42,107 nt of DNA from JAZNQL01 sp045590155. GTDB lineage: Bacteria; Bacillota; Clostridia; UMGS1883; UMGS1540. The stretch covers positions 1 through 42,107 of the forward strand of contig JAZNQL010000049.1 of the NCBI GenBank assembly GCA_045590155.1, given 5' to 3'. Shown here one piece after another: positions 6,632-14,545 of this stretch. A program made the translations under genes and the position numbers. How positions within the stretch are numbered: the stretch's first letter is position 1; the number at the start of each line of letters is the position of its first letter. Under the pieces are notes generated by a model. The model had not been told where the DNA came from, made no database searches, and was given only the letters and a program-made list of their open reading frames with translations.

Positions 6632-6965
6632 TTATATTACCTCCTTCATCAAAGTGGGTCCGGGCTTCTGCCCGAGAAAAAAGTGCCTTCAGAGAGGCGC
6701 TTCGCGACAGGCGGACAGCCGGACGCTATGCTTGCCCCAGACCAAGTCTGGAAAAAATCTCAAATTATCGTGATTGAGAATTTTCAGGGATATTGGAATA
6801 AAAAAAATAATTGATTCGCATTTCCCTATAAGAGAAGATAATCAATTAATTCATCGTCTTATTTTATTGCCTATATTATTCTTATCCAATAACCCTTTTG
6901 TTTTATTAACTTAGTATTATTTGTAGCCATTTTTCACACAACCCAAGGCGAAAAACAGCCACCAT
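6632..6965. other. Non-coding stretch with candidate oriT (core 6655-6780)
   Basis: A 334-bp stretch without a gene. Its left part, about 6655-6755, is markedly GC-rich compared with the AT-rich surroundings and is packed with inverted repeats: CGGGC-TTCT-GCCCG (6661-6674), AAGTGCCT/AGGCGCTT with one mismatch (6681-6702), CCAGAC-CAA-GTCTGG (6737-6751), and TCTCAA/TTGAGA (6758-6779). Its position just upstream of mobC and the relaxase is the usual place for oriT. None of the hairpins has a T run placed for a terminator. The nic site cannot be named. The rest is AT-rich; TAATTGATT/AATCAATTA (6808-6848) is one more inverted repeat of unknown role. Confidence 0.5.
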
Positions 6966-7262
6966 TCATTCAAGCACTTTATCAGTTAACCGATAGAGAT
7001 TAGAGGTGGAACATCCATTGCTCTTTTTGCGATTTGCCTTGATTATGTAACCTGACTCAACCAACTTGGGTATCGTATTTTTAACAGTTGATAAACCAAT
7101 ACCTGTATCCTGATGTATAGTATAAAGAGAAGGGAAGCAGGAGTTGTCATCACCTGACCTCATACAGAGATAACATAGTATCCTAAATTCGTTTCCGCTG
7201 ATACTTTTATCAGTAATAATCTTATTGAGTATAGTTGTAAATTTACCTTTCAGTTTTTGCAT
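6966..7262 (-). CDS. Small helix-turn-helix protein
   Basis: A 98-residue protein starting at ATG 7262, chosen because AAAGGAGG precedes it; the longer frame from 7283 would include that site. It contains a winged-helix pattern like the HTH_36 family: KIITDKSISGNEFRILCYLC, then CFPSLYTIHQDTGIGLSTVK and NTIPKLVESGYIIKANRK. The arrangement with FPS, a TGI turn and STVKN resembles DNA-binding domains of replication initiators and small regulators in Firmicutes mobile elements. There is no further domain, so it may regulate transfer or replication genes. It lies between the KAP NTPase and the candidate oriT. Confidence 0.75.
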   Translation of the reverse strand: MQKLKGKFTTILNKIITDKSISGNEFRILCYLCMRSGDDNSCFPSLYTIHQDTGIGLSTVKNTIPKLVESGYIIKANRKKSNGCSTSNLYRLTDKVLE

Positions 7263-7285
7263 TTTATTACCTCCTTTTTGCAAAC

Positions 7286-7315
7286 AAAAAAAGCCGTACC
7301 ATTTCTGATACGACT
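7286..7315 (-). terminator. Terminator after the KAP NTPase
   Basis: AGCCGTACCA (7292-7301) faces TGATACGACT (7306-7315) with a four-base loop; two G-U pairs form in the minus-strand RNA. A T run follows on the minus strand. It sits just after the KAP stop codon at 7330 and just before the HTH gene start. Confidence 0.8.
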
Positions 7316-7329
7316 CTTTATGTGTAATC

Positions 7330-9507
7330 TTATTCTTTTATCCACTGGGGAAGTAATTCATTAATCTTTTTACGTGAGAGTTGTTTGTAATCGCTTTTGT
7401 CTTCCATCTCATACCATAATGAAAAAGCAATAGCAACTTGCTTTTGTTCTGGGGTTAATTCGTTAAACAAATCGGTTGACTTTAAACCTTGTACTTTATG
7501 ATACATATCCTCAGCAGTTAAATATTGGCTAATGTTAGCTTCGTTAAAAGACCACCCACTATCATTACCGCCGTGCCATACATTTGCTTTAGAGCTTAAA
7601 AATTTCGGTATGTTTTTTGCTTCTTGTAAACAATTCTTCATAAATTCGTCAAACTGTTCTTCATCTAGGTGTGTCCACATTGTTCTTATAATGTAGAAAT
7701 TGTTGTTATCTAATAGCGAAACATCTTCAACAAGAGGTTTTAGTTTTTCTAAACATTTTTCCTCAATTGATTTTAATGCATCCTCAGGGATTAAACGATA
7801 GACATAATCTGCACTATTGCCTATTCTTCCATAAGCTTGTTCTATGCTTACAATATATTGCAACAAAACAAAAAATTCTTCTTTCGTTGAACTAGAAATA
7901 TATTTCAGCAACAATTTTGAACGATCGCCTTCATTCATTTTTTCTAATATAGACCATATGCATTGATGACAATCATAGGATACACTTGGTTCAAAAACAC
8001 CTTTATTCTCCTCAAGATAAGGATCCGTCTGAAGTTTGATAATTTCGTCAAAAAACATTTCAAGGCGTTCCTCTGGTATTTTTTCTATACAACAATTCAA
8101 TTCTTGCAAATATGCTCGTAAAGAATCAGTACCCCTAAGAACCTTGAGATATAAATGTAATCTTTGCTGTTCATAATCATATACGGTTTTCATAACATCG
8201 TTTCTTGAAACTTTAACATCTTCAAGCGACAAATGAAAATACAAACTACTATGTTCGGGAGACGACAGTCTTTGTAAAAGTCTAACTTCTTTTTCTTCCA
8301 TTGTTCTTCTAGACCCACCTGTTTTCCAGGAAAATTTAGGGAATAAGTCTTGTATTATTGTTAACATCAACTCGGGTTTCTTAGGATATACGCTTCTAAA
8401 TATAGTTAGATGATTGCTTTTGTTTTCCTTTTGTTCTACACCTGAAATACCATCATAATAAGTCCCTGTCAACGCATATATGTTATCTCTAATCCAGTTA
8501 TATATTTCCGGAGCAGCGATTTGTAAAGTGGTTATGCATAACAAATCAACCCAATTGGTTTCAGAATGCATCAATTTATATTTTAATTTATATGCATTGA
8601 CTATTCTATTAACATCTCTAATGCTATGCACAAATTCCGAAATACAATCTCTAAATATTATATTCCAATGGTCTTTATCAAATAAATCCTCAGCCGTATC
8701 AATTATAATTTTATCCAATTCACGAAAGAGCACTTTATGGACTTGATTCTTTTTTGCTTCAGGAACATCAAATGGAACTTGTATAATTTTTTCAAGATAT
8801 TCTTCTCCGTCACACTTCTGTTCCTCACTCAAAGCTCTGACAACAACAGTTCGGTCAAACGAAAGTAAGTATATCATATTTGGGAAACCAGCAACAGAAT
8901 TTACTAACTGAAAAATCATTCTTATCTGTTCGTTGTTAAGTCTATCAATATCATCAATTATTACTATTAATTTTTGATTTAATTCTCTTAAGATATTAAT
9001 AACATTATTTTTTTGACTTTCTATGCTATCGAGTTTTTTTGCTTTTTCAGTAAAACCTTTCCCAAGGCCTTTAACTAATGGCTTTAAAAGTGCTATGTAT
9101 TGCCCAGCAACTGGAATGTATTTTGTGTAATCAATAACGGAAGAATACTTTTCTATAGCTTCGCCAACAGAATTCAATTTTTTGCTATTTGATGGCTTAT
9201 TAAGCGTTTGACATATTTCTTTAAAAAATTGTGATATAAGTTGGTTTTTATCAGAGTAATTCCAAGGGTTAAAGTTTATGATAATTGGTTTCTCATCTTC
9301 AGGCATATCTTGAGATTTTTTATTTATTTCCTGCACAACCATATGAAGTATTGAAGTTTTTCCGCAACCCCATTCGCCACACAAACTAATTGCAAAATTT
9401 TCAGTATCAGTATACGCTAAAATAGCATTGGCAAGTTCTTTCGAGAAAGTAGATCGGTTCAATAAATCTTCTTCAATTCTCTCAATGGGTTTATCTGTAT
9501 TAAACAT
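7330..9507 (-). CDS. KAP-family P-loop NTPase
   Basis: A 725-residue protein. Walker A is GEWGCGKTS (44-52). IIINFNPWNYSDKNQLISQF is the family's aromatic block after it. Walker B is LIVIIDDIDRL (about 178-188), followed by a sensor-like YLLSFDRTVV. These identify the KAP group of STAND-like NTPases (PF07693), which occur in membrane-linked and anti-phage systems. Unlike many KAP proteins there is no clear pair of transmembrane helices inserted in the NTPase domain; only a mildly hydrophobic patch (YIPVAGQYIALLKPLVKGL) occurs there. The C-terminal 400 residues are helical and unrecognised and may be the sensor or effector part. The start is ATG 9507, preceded by GAGGTG; the frame from 9564 overlaps the promoter. 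It forms its own unit with promoter and terminator inside the mobile element, so a defence role is plausible but unproven. Confidence 0.85.
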   Translation of the reverse strand: MFNTDKPIERIEEDLLNRSTFSKELANAILAYTDTENFAISLCGEWGCGKTSILHMVVQEINKKSQDMPEDEKPIIINFNPWNYSDKNQLISQFFKEICQTLNKPSNSKKLNSVGEAIEKYSSVIDYTKYIPVAGQYIALLKPLVKGLGKGFTEKAKKLDSIESQKNNVINILRELNQKLIVIIDDIDRLNNEQIRMIFQLVNSVAGFPNMIYLLSFDRTVVVRALSEEQKCDGEEYLEKIIQVPFDVPEAKKNQVHKVLFRELDKIIIDTAEDLFDKDHWNIIFRDCISEFVHSIRDVNRIVNAYKLKYKLMHSETNWVDLLCITTLQIAAPEIYNWIRDNIYALTGTYYDGISGVEQKENKSNHLTIFRSVYPKKPELMLTIIQDLFPKFSWKTGGSRRTMEEKEVRLLQRLSSPEHSSLYFHLSLEDVKVSRNDVMKTVYDYEQQRLHLYLKVLRGTDSLRAYLQELNCCIEKIPEERLEMFFDEIIKLQTDPYLEENKGVFEPSVSYDCHQCIWSILEKMNEGDRSKLLLKYISSSTKEEFFVLLQYIVSIEQAYGRIGNSADYVYRLIPEDALKSIEEKCLEKLKPLVEDVSLLDNNNFYIIRTMWTHLDEEQFDEFMKNCLQEAKNIPKFLSSKANVWHGGNDSGWSFNEANISQYLTAEDMYHKVQGLKSTDLFNELTPEQKQVAIAFSLWYEMEDKSDYKQLSRKKINELLPQWIKE

Positions 9508-9535
9508 AATTTCACCTCGCATTTGTATTACATAG

Positions 9536-9564
9536 ATTATACCATAATTGTCATTGAAACGCAA
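9536..9564 (-). promoter_or_regulatory. Promoter of the KAP NTPase gene
   Basis: Minus-strand TTGCGT (9564-9559) and TATAAT (9541-9536) with 17-bp spacing, about 30 bp upstream of the KAP start. The -35 box is imperfect and the -10 perfect. Confidence 0.6.
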
Positions 9565-9578
9565 TAAACTCCTTTTTG

Positions 9579-9617
9579 CACAAAAACTCCTTGCAACATT
9601 ACATTTGCAAGGAGTTT
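9579..9617 (-). terminator. Strong hairpin terminator between lysS and the mobile element
   Basis: AAACTCCTTGCAA (9584-9596) and TTGCAAGGAGTTT (9605-9617) form a perfect 13-bp stem with an 8-base loop. On the minus strand it is followed by TTTTT. It would stop transcription arriving from lysS or from the element's right end before the KAP promoter. Confidence 0.75.
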
Positions 9618-9660
9618 AATAGTTAAGGTTCCTATTTAGTGCATAACCTTTTGCATATTA

Positions 9661-9688
9661 TGGCGTAAGTTTGGCGTAAATTGGCGTA
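9661..9688. repeat. Phased TGGCGTA repeats near the element boundary
   Basis: TGGCGTAA (9661-9668), TGGCGTAA (9672-9679) and TGGCGTA (9682-9688) recur at 11- and 10-bp steps, one helical turn. Direct repeats of this size near the end of an integrated element resemble arm-type binding sites of a tyrosine integrase. No integrase gene is in the window, so this is inference from position and phasing. Confidence 0.5.
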
Positions 9689-9743
9689 TTTTTTAATTCT
9701 ATCAATTCGTCAAACCCGCTATTTTACTGAACTTTTTTGATTT

Positions 9744-11237
9744 TTACTTATCCAACGGCTTCATTGTTGGGAAGAGCAATACATCGCGGATTGCGGAGGA
9801 ATCAGTAAGGAGCATACACATACGGTCGATACCGAAGCCGATGCCGCCTGTGGGAGGCATACCGATTTCGAGTGCGTTCATAAAGTCTTCGTCTGTTGTG
9901 TTTGCTTCTTCATCGCCCTGGGCAAGCTGTTCTTCCTGTGCTTTGAAGCGTTCTCTCTGGTCGATGGAGTCGTTAAGTTCTGAATAAGCATTAGCCATTT
10001 CCCATCCGTTCATAAAGAACTCGAAACGTTCAACATATTCAGGATTTTCGGGCTTTTTCTTTGTAAGAGGAGAAATTTCTACGGGGTGGTCCATTACAAA
10101 GGTGGGCTGAATTAAATGTTCTTCTACGAACTCTTCAAAGAACAGATTCAAAATGTCGCCCTTCTTATGGCGTTCTTCATATTCGATATGATGCTCTTTT
10201 GCTGCGGCTCTTGCTTCTTCAAGCGTTTTGATTTCGTTAAAATCAACGCCTGAATATTTCTTTACAGCATCAAGCATTGTTATTCTTTCAAAGGGCTTGC
10301 CCAAATCCATTTCTATACCGTTGTAAACAATTTTGGTTGTTCCCAAAACTTCCTGTGCTACGTGGCGGTAGAGGTTTTCGGTCAAGTCCATCATGCCGTG
10401 ATAGTCTGTATACGCCTGATAGAGTTCCATAAGTGTAAACTCGGGATTATGACGTGTGTCGAGTCCTTCGTTTCTGAAAACTCGTCCGATTTCGTAAACT
10501 CTTTCGAGTCCGCCTACGATAAGGCGTTTTAAGTAAAGTTCAAGCGAAATTCTGAGTTTGAAATCTTCGCTCAAAGCGTTAAAATGAGTTTCAAAGGGAC
10601 GTGCTGCTGCACCGCCTGCATTTGAAACAAGCATGGGAGTTTCAACCTCTAAAAAGTCCTGTGCGTTCAAATAACTTCTTATTGCGGAAATGATTTTTGA
10701 ACGCTTTATGAATGTGTCTTTTACCTCTGTGTTCATTATTAAATCAACATAACGCTGACGGTACTTTAAGTCAACATTGGTAAGGCCGTGGAACTTTTCG
10801 GGCAAGGGACGAAGTGATTTTGTAAGAAGCTTTACTTCTTCTGCCTTAATCGAAATTTCACCCATATGGGTTTTAAATACTGTACCACGAACGCCTACGA
10901 TATCGCCGATGTCAAACTTTTTGAACTTCTGATAGGGTTCATCTCCTATTACATCTTTTCTTACATAGAGCTGAATTCTGCCTTCTCTGTCAGCTACATC
11001 GCAAAATGAAGCTTTACCCATTCCGCGTTTTGACATAATTCTGCCTGCAATACAAACCTCTTTTTCTTCCAAAGCTTCAAAGTTGTCTTTAACATCTTTT
11101 GAGGAATGGGTTCTGTCATACTTTACCTCGCGAAACGGGTCTTCCCCCGACTGCTGTAATTCGGCAAGTTTTTCTCTTCTTATTTTCAAAATCTCGTTTA
11201 AATCTTCAACGGGATTTACATTGTTATTTTCAGGCAT
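9744..11237 (-). CDS. lysS: Lysyl-tRNA synthetase (class II)
   Basis: A 497-residue class II lysyl-tRNA synthetase, which charges tRNA-Lys with lysine in the cytosol. The N-terminal OB-fold anticodon-binding domain covers about residues 60-165 (AGRIMSKRGMGKASFCDVAD, then GRIQLYVRKD). The catalytic core carries motif 1 (KIISAIRSYLNAQDFLEVET), motif 2 (RVFRNEGLDTRHNPEFTLME) and motif 3 (GGIGFGIDRMCMLLTDS). Length is normal for the family. The start ATG has GGAGGTGG six bases upstream, and a consensus promoter lies at 11266-11294. No T-box leader is present. Its 3' end abuts the likely right end of the mobile element, so the element may have inserted just downstream of lysS. Confidence 0.97.
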   Translation of the reverse strand: MPENNNVNPVEDLNEILKIRREKLAELQQSGEDPFREVKYDRTHSSKDVKDNFEALEEKEVCIAGRIMSKRGMGKASFCDVADREGRIQLYVRKDVIGDEPYQKFKKFDIGDIVGVRGTVFKTHMGEISIKAEEVKLLTKSLRPLPEKFHGLTNVDLKYRQRYVDLIMNTEVKDTFIKRSKIISAIRSYLNAQDFLEVETPMLVSNAGGAAARPFETHFNALSEDFKLRISLELYLKRLIVGGLERVYEIGRVFRNEGLDTRHNPEFTLMELYQAYTDYHGMMDLTENLYRHVAQEVLGTTKIVYNGIEMDLGKPFERITMLDAVKKYSGVDFNEIKTLEEARAAAKEHHIEYEERHKKGDILNLFFEEFVEEHLIQPTFVMDHPVEISPLTKKKPENPEYVERFEFFMNGWEMANAYSELNDSIDQRERFKAQEEQLAQGDEEANTTDEDFMNALEIGMPPTGGIGFGIDRMCMLLTDSSAIRDVLLFPTMKPLDK

Positions 11238-11265
11238 ATTGCCACCTCCAATGAATTTTCATAAC

Positions 11266-11294
11266 ATTTTACCACAAAAAAAACTTTTTGTCAA
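11266..11294 (-). promoter_or_regulatory. lysS promoter
   Basis: Minus-strand TTGACA (11294-11289) and TAAAAT (11271-11266) with 17-bp spacing. Its -35 box lies two bases from the -35 box of the divergent lplA promoter, together making the palindrome TGTCAATATTGACA (11289-11302). Confidence 0.75.
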
Positions 11295-11296
11295 TA

Positions 11297-11325
11297 TTGA
11301 CATATTAAAGCAAAAATTATATAAT
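11297..11325 (+). promoter_or_regulatory. lplA promoter
   Basis: TTGACA (11297-11302) and TATAAT (11320-11325) with 17-bp spacing, followed by a GGGGG-containing ribosome site and the lplA ATG at 11346. It is back-to-back with the lysS promoter. Confidence 0.8.
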
Positions 11326-11345
11326 GATAAAAAAGGGGGATTTTT

Positions 11346-12308
11346 ATGTATTTTATTGATAATTTCTCTCACGACCCCTGTTTTAATTTGGCACTTGAAG
11401 AGTATCTTTTATATAATAAAACCGAGCAATTTTGTATGCTTTGGCAAAATAGTTCTTCCATAATTGTTGGGAGAAGTCAGAACACTCTTTCGGAAATTTG
11501 CCGGGAGTACGTTTTAGAAAATAATATAAATGTTGTTCGGCGTATAACAGGCGGCGGCACTGTTTTTCACGATTTGGGCAACTTGAATTTTACCTATATA
11601 ATCAATGGTGGCAAGTTTGGAGATTACTCAAGCTTTACTGCCTCTCTTATTGAATTTTTGGGAACTTTAGGCGTAAATGCTGACCTTTCGGGCAGAAATG
11701 ACGTTTTGGTCGACCAAAAAAAGATTTCGGGCAATGCCCAGACAAAATACAAAAATCGCTTGCTTCACCATGGCACAATTCTTGTAAGTGCAGATATGTC
11801 GCACCTTGCGAAAGCACTTAACCCGAGCACGGAAAAGCTTGAGGCAAAAGGTGTGAAGTCGGTAAAAAGCCGTGTTGCAAATATAAATCAGTTTATTGAT
11901 ATTGATGTGAATTCTTTCAGAAAAGGCTTTAAAGAATTTTTAATTTCAAAAGAAAATACTGAAGAATACATTTTAACAGATGATGATATTAAGGCTGTTT
12001 TGGATTTAGCTGATTCAAAGTACAAAACTTATGAGTGGAATTTTGGGCAATCGCCCCGCTACACTTACCGTCAGACAAAAAAATTTGATGGAGGAAACAT
12101 TGAATTATTACTTTCTGTTAAGAACGGCATTATTCTTGAGGCTGAAATTTTTGGCGATTTCTTTGTTTTGGGAGATATAAAAGATATTACTTCAAAGCTT
12201 TGCGGTGCAAGGCACTCTATAGAAGAAATTAAAAAGATTTTTTCCGAAGAAGAAATTTCTTCGTGTTTAGGTAATATTACATCAGATGAATTTTTAAGTT
12301 TATTTTAA
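11346..12308 (+). CDS. lplA: Lipoate-protein ligase A
   Basis: A 320-residue ligase that activates free lipoate with ATP and attaches it to lipoyl domains of enzymes such as 2-oxoacid dehydrogenases or glycine-cleavage H protein. Visible family features are the N-terminal NLALEEYLL, the lipoyl-AMP-binding RRITGGGTVFHD and LNFTYI. The substrate lysine loop (QKKISGNAQTKYKNRLLHHG) follows, then the C-terminal accessory domain (about residues 250-320). Length matches two-domain LplA enzymes. The ATG follows AAAAAGGGGGA. No biosynthetic lipA/lipB genes are in the window, so salvage is suggested but not proven. Confidence 0.93.
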   Translation: MYFIDNFSHDPCFNLALEEYLLYNKTEQFCMLWQNSSSIIVGRSQNTLSEICREYVLENNINVVRRITGGGTVFHDLGNLNFTYIINGGKFGDYSSFTASLIEFLGTLGVNADLSGRNDVLVDQKKISGNAQTKYKNRLLHHGTILVSADMSHLAKALNPSTEKLEAKGVKSVKSRVANINQFIDIDVNSFRKGFKEFLISKENTEEYILTDDDIKAVLDLADSKYKTYEWNFGQSPRYTYRQTKKFDGGNIELLLSVKNGIILEAEIFGDFFVLGDIKDITSKLCGARHSIEEIKKIFSEEEISSCLGNITSDEFLSLF

Positions 12309-12320
12309 GGAGGAAATAAA

Positions 12321-12680
12321 ATGGAAAACTTTTTTGAAAATGTACGCGAAAAATTTTCGGGTGCGGCAAAATTTGCAGCTCAAAAATCAAACGAGCTTGT
12401 TGGTGTGACAAAAATAAAATTTGCTATTTCTGATGCCGAAGAGGATATTAAAAAGACAATGCGTGATATGGGCGAGCTTTTATATCAGGCATACAAGAAC
12501 GAAGATGCTCCCGGCGAAGTTTTAGAAGAAAAGTGTAAGGCTATAGATATAAAGTATGACGAAATTGAGCAGTTACGCAGAAAGCTTGGCGAGATCAAAA
12601 ATATGAAGGTTTGCTCTTATTGCGGCAAAGAGCTTGAGCGTGATGCTACATTCTGTTCAAAGTGTGGAGAAAGAGTTTAA
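12321..12680 (+). CDS. Zinc-ribbon protein with helical N-terminus
   Basis: A 119-residue protein. Residues 1-95 are predicted helical and charged (FFENVREKFSGAAKFAAQKS, DEIEQLRRKLGEIKN), resembling a coiled coil. The C-terminus is a zinc ribbon with CSYCGKELERDATFCSKCGE, two CxxC knuckles spaced by about 12 residues. Proteins of this shape are common in Clostridia but have no assigned role. It follows lplA by 12 bp with AAGGAGG before its ATG, so the two are co-transcribed. A terminator follows at 12698-12730. Confidence 0.8.
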   Translation: MENFFENVREKFSGAAKFAAQKSNELVGVTKIKFAISDAEEDIKKTMRDMGELLYQAYKNEDAPGEVLEEKCKAIDIKYDEIEQLRRKLGEIKNMKVCSYCGKELERDATFCSKCGERV

Positions 12681-12697
12681 TCTTAATATTTCATTTA

Positions 12698-12730
12698 AAA
12701 AGGCGGTGTAAATTTTACACCGCCTTTTTG
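12698..12730 (+). terminator. Terminator after the lplA operon
   Basis: AAGGCGGTGTAAA pairs with TTTACACCGCCTT and is followed by TTTTTG. The flanking A run means it may also work on the other strand. Confidence 0.85.
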
Positions 12731-12744
12731 TTTTATCACAGTAA

Positions 12745-12776
12745 AAAAGCGTTGCACTAAACTGTGCAACGCTTTT
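12745..12776 (-). terminator. Terminator after gap
   Basis: AAAAGCGTTGCAC and GTGCAACGCTTTT form a perfect stem with a loop of about six bases, ending 10 bp after the gap stop codon. A and T runs on both sides make it bidirectional. Confidence 0.85.
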
Positions 12777-12785
12777 AATTTTTAA

Positions 12786-13799
12786 TTAGCCAAGTTCTGC
12801 AAAGTATTTAATTGTTCTAACCATCTGGCTTGTGTATGAATTTTCGTTATCATACCATGAAACAACCTGTACTTCATAAAGGTCGTCAGCAATTTTTGCT
12901 ACCATTGTCTGTGTTGCATCGAAGAGTGAACCGTAACGGATACCGATAATATCAGATGAAACGATTTCGTCTTCATTGTAACCGAAGGATTCGGAAGCAG
13001 CAGCCTTCATAGCAGCGTTGATACCTTCTTTTGTAACGTCAGCGCCTTTTACAACTGCTGTAAGTATTGTTGTTGAACCTGTGGGAACGGGAACTCTCTG
13101 TGCAGCACCGATGAGTTTGCCGTTAAGTTCAGGAATAACAAGACCGATAGCCTTTGCAGCACCTGTTGAGTTAGGAACAATGTTTACAGCGCCTGCACGA
13201 GCACGACGAAGGTCGCCTTTACGATGAGGACCGTCCAAAATCATCTGGTCGCCTGTGTAAGCATGGATTGTAGCCATGATACCTGACTGAATGGGAGCAT
13301 AGTCGTTCAAAGCTTTAGCCATAGGAGCCAAGCAGTTTGTTGTGCAGGAAGCAGCAGAAATAATCTGGTCATCCTTTGTTAATGTGTTTTCATTTACGCT
13401 GAAAACGATTGTCTTAAGGTCGTTGCCTGCGGGAGCAGAAATAACAACTTTCTTAGCACCTGCATCGATGTGAGCCTGTGACTTTTCTTTTGAGCAGTAG
13501 AAACCTGTACATTCAAGTACAACGTCTACATTAAGAGCACCCCAGGGGCATTCTTTAGCGTCTTTGATAGCGTAGATTTTAATTTCTTTGCCGTCAACTG
13601 TAATGCTGTCTTCGCCAGCTACAACTGTGTGACCGTCGTATCTGCCCTGTGAAGAGTCATACTTTAAAAGGTGAGCGAGCATCTTAGGATCTGTAAGATC
13701 GTTGATAGCTACTATCTCATAACCTTCTGCACCGAACATCTGACGGAATGCCAGACGACCGATACGTCCAAAACCGTTAATTGCAACTTTTACTGCCAT
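12786..13799 (-). CDS. gap: Glyceraldehyde-3-phosphate dehydrogenase
   Basis: A 337-residue glycolytic enzyme that oxidises glyceraldehyde-3-phosphate to 1,3-bisphosphoglycerate with NAD. The N-terminus KVAINGFGRIGR is the Rossmann dinucleotide site. The active-site block is SAASCTTNCLAP, with the catalytic Cys. HRKGDLRRARAGAVNIVP and the C-terminal WYDNENSYTSQMVRT are family signatures. The start is ATG 13799, preceded by GGAGG at eight bases; the longer frame from 13814 begins before that site. It lies 40 bp after the cyclophilin gene and may be co-transcribed with it, though such a highly expressed gene often has its own promoter and none was clearly seen. Confidence 0.97.
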   Translation of the reverse strand: MAVKVAINGFGRIGRLAFRQMFGAEGYEIVAINDLTDPKMLAHLLKYDSSQGRYDGHTVVAGEDSITVDGKEIKIYAIKDAKECPWGALNVDVVLECTGFYCSKEKSQAHIDAGAKKVVISAPAGNDLKTIVFSVNENTLTKDDQIISAASCTTNCLAPMAKALNDYAPIQSGIMATIHAYTGDQMILDGPHRKGDLRRARAGAVNIVPNSTGAAKAIGLVIPELNGKLIGAAQRVPVPTGSTTILTAVVKGADVTKEGINAAMKAAASESFGYNEDEIVSSDIIGIRYGSLFDATQTMVAKIADDLYEVQVVSWYDNENSYTSQMVRTIKYFAELG

Positions 13800-13839
13800 A
13801 GTAAAAACCTCCAAAATAATTTTTTAATATATAAATATA

Positions 13840-14475
13840 TTATTCTTCTACTGTGATGGTCTTGATAACAGGCTTTGTAACAGGTGTATCGCCATTTACA
13901 GGTGTACTTGCCAACTCATCAAGAAGTTCAAAACCTTCTGTCATCATACCAAATGCCGCATACTGACCGTCAAGATAATCAGCATCCTCGTGCATAATGA
14001 AGAACTGTGAGCTTGCACTGTTATAGTTCTGCGCACGGGCCATTGATATTACCCCTCTTACATGCTTTATGTTATTGTTAACACCATTTGCTGAAAATTC
14101 GCCTTTTATGTTCTGGTCGGAACCCCCCATACCTGTTCCAAGCGGGTCGCCGCCCTGAATCATAAATCCTTTAATGATTCTGTGGAAGGTAAGATTATCA
14201 TAAAATCCTTCCTTTGCAAGTGTAACAAAGTTTGCAACTGTTATGGGAGCTTCGTCGGGATAAAGCTCAAACTTCATCTGTCTTCCGTCTTCCATTGTTA
14301 TAGTTACCATAACTTTCTCTCCTTCGTCATAAACTATTTGAGGAGTGCTTATTACGTCCTCTTTTTGTTGTTTATTTTCTGTTTTTGTGTCGCTTTGTGT
14401 TGTTTTTACCGTTGTGCATGCCGCAATTGACATACAAAGCACAAAACACAAAACTACTATAAGCAGTTTTTTCAT
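13840..14475 (-). CDS. Cyclophilin-type peptidyl-prolyl isomerase lipoprotein
   Basis: A 211-residue extracytoplasmic proline isomerase that would assist folding of secreted proteins. The N-terminus is a lipoprotein signal (MKKLLIVVLCFVLCMSIAAC), with lipobox IAAC and Cys as the acylated residue. A Thr/Lys/Gln-rich linker follows, then a complete cyclophilin domain from about residue 55: NLTFHRIIKGFMIQGGDP (catalytic Arg), the SASSQFFIMH block, and YAAFGMMTEGFELLDEL. The ATG follows AAAGGAGTGG, and a promoter lies at 14509-14537. Confidence 0.92.
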   Translation of the reverse strand: MKKLLIVVLCFVLCMSIAACTTVKTTQSDTKTENKQQKEDVISTPQIVYDEGEKVMVTITMEDGRQMKFELYPDEAPITVANFVTLAKEGFYDNLTFHRIIKGFMIQGGDPLGTGMGGSDQNIKGEFSANGVNNNIKHVRGVISMARAQNYNSASSQFFIMHEDADYLDGQYAAFGMMTEGFELLDELASTPVNGDTPVTKPVIKTITVEE

Positions 14476-14508
14476 ATTCTGCCACTCCTTTTTTACTCTC
14501 AGCGAAAT

Positions 14509-14537
14509 ATTATATCACGCATCAAAGATTTTTTCAA
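14509..14537 (-). promoter_or_regulatory. Promoter of the cyclophilin gene
   Basis: Minus-strand TTGAAA (14537-14532) and TATAAT (14514-14509) with 17-bp spacing, about 35 bp upstream of the ATG. Confidence 0.65.
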
Positions 14538-14545
14538 GTATTTTT

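Noticed and set aside
11238..11345. T-box leader before lysS
   Set aside because: Only about 30 bases lie between the -10 box and the ribosome site, far too short for a T-box.
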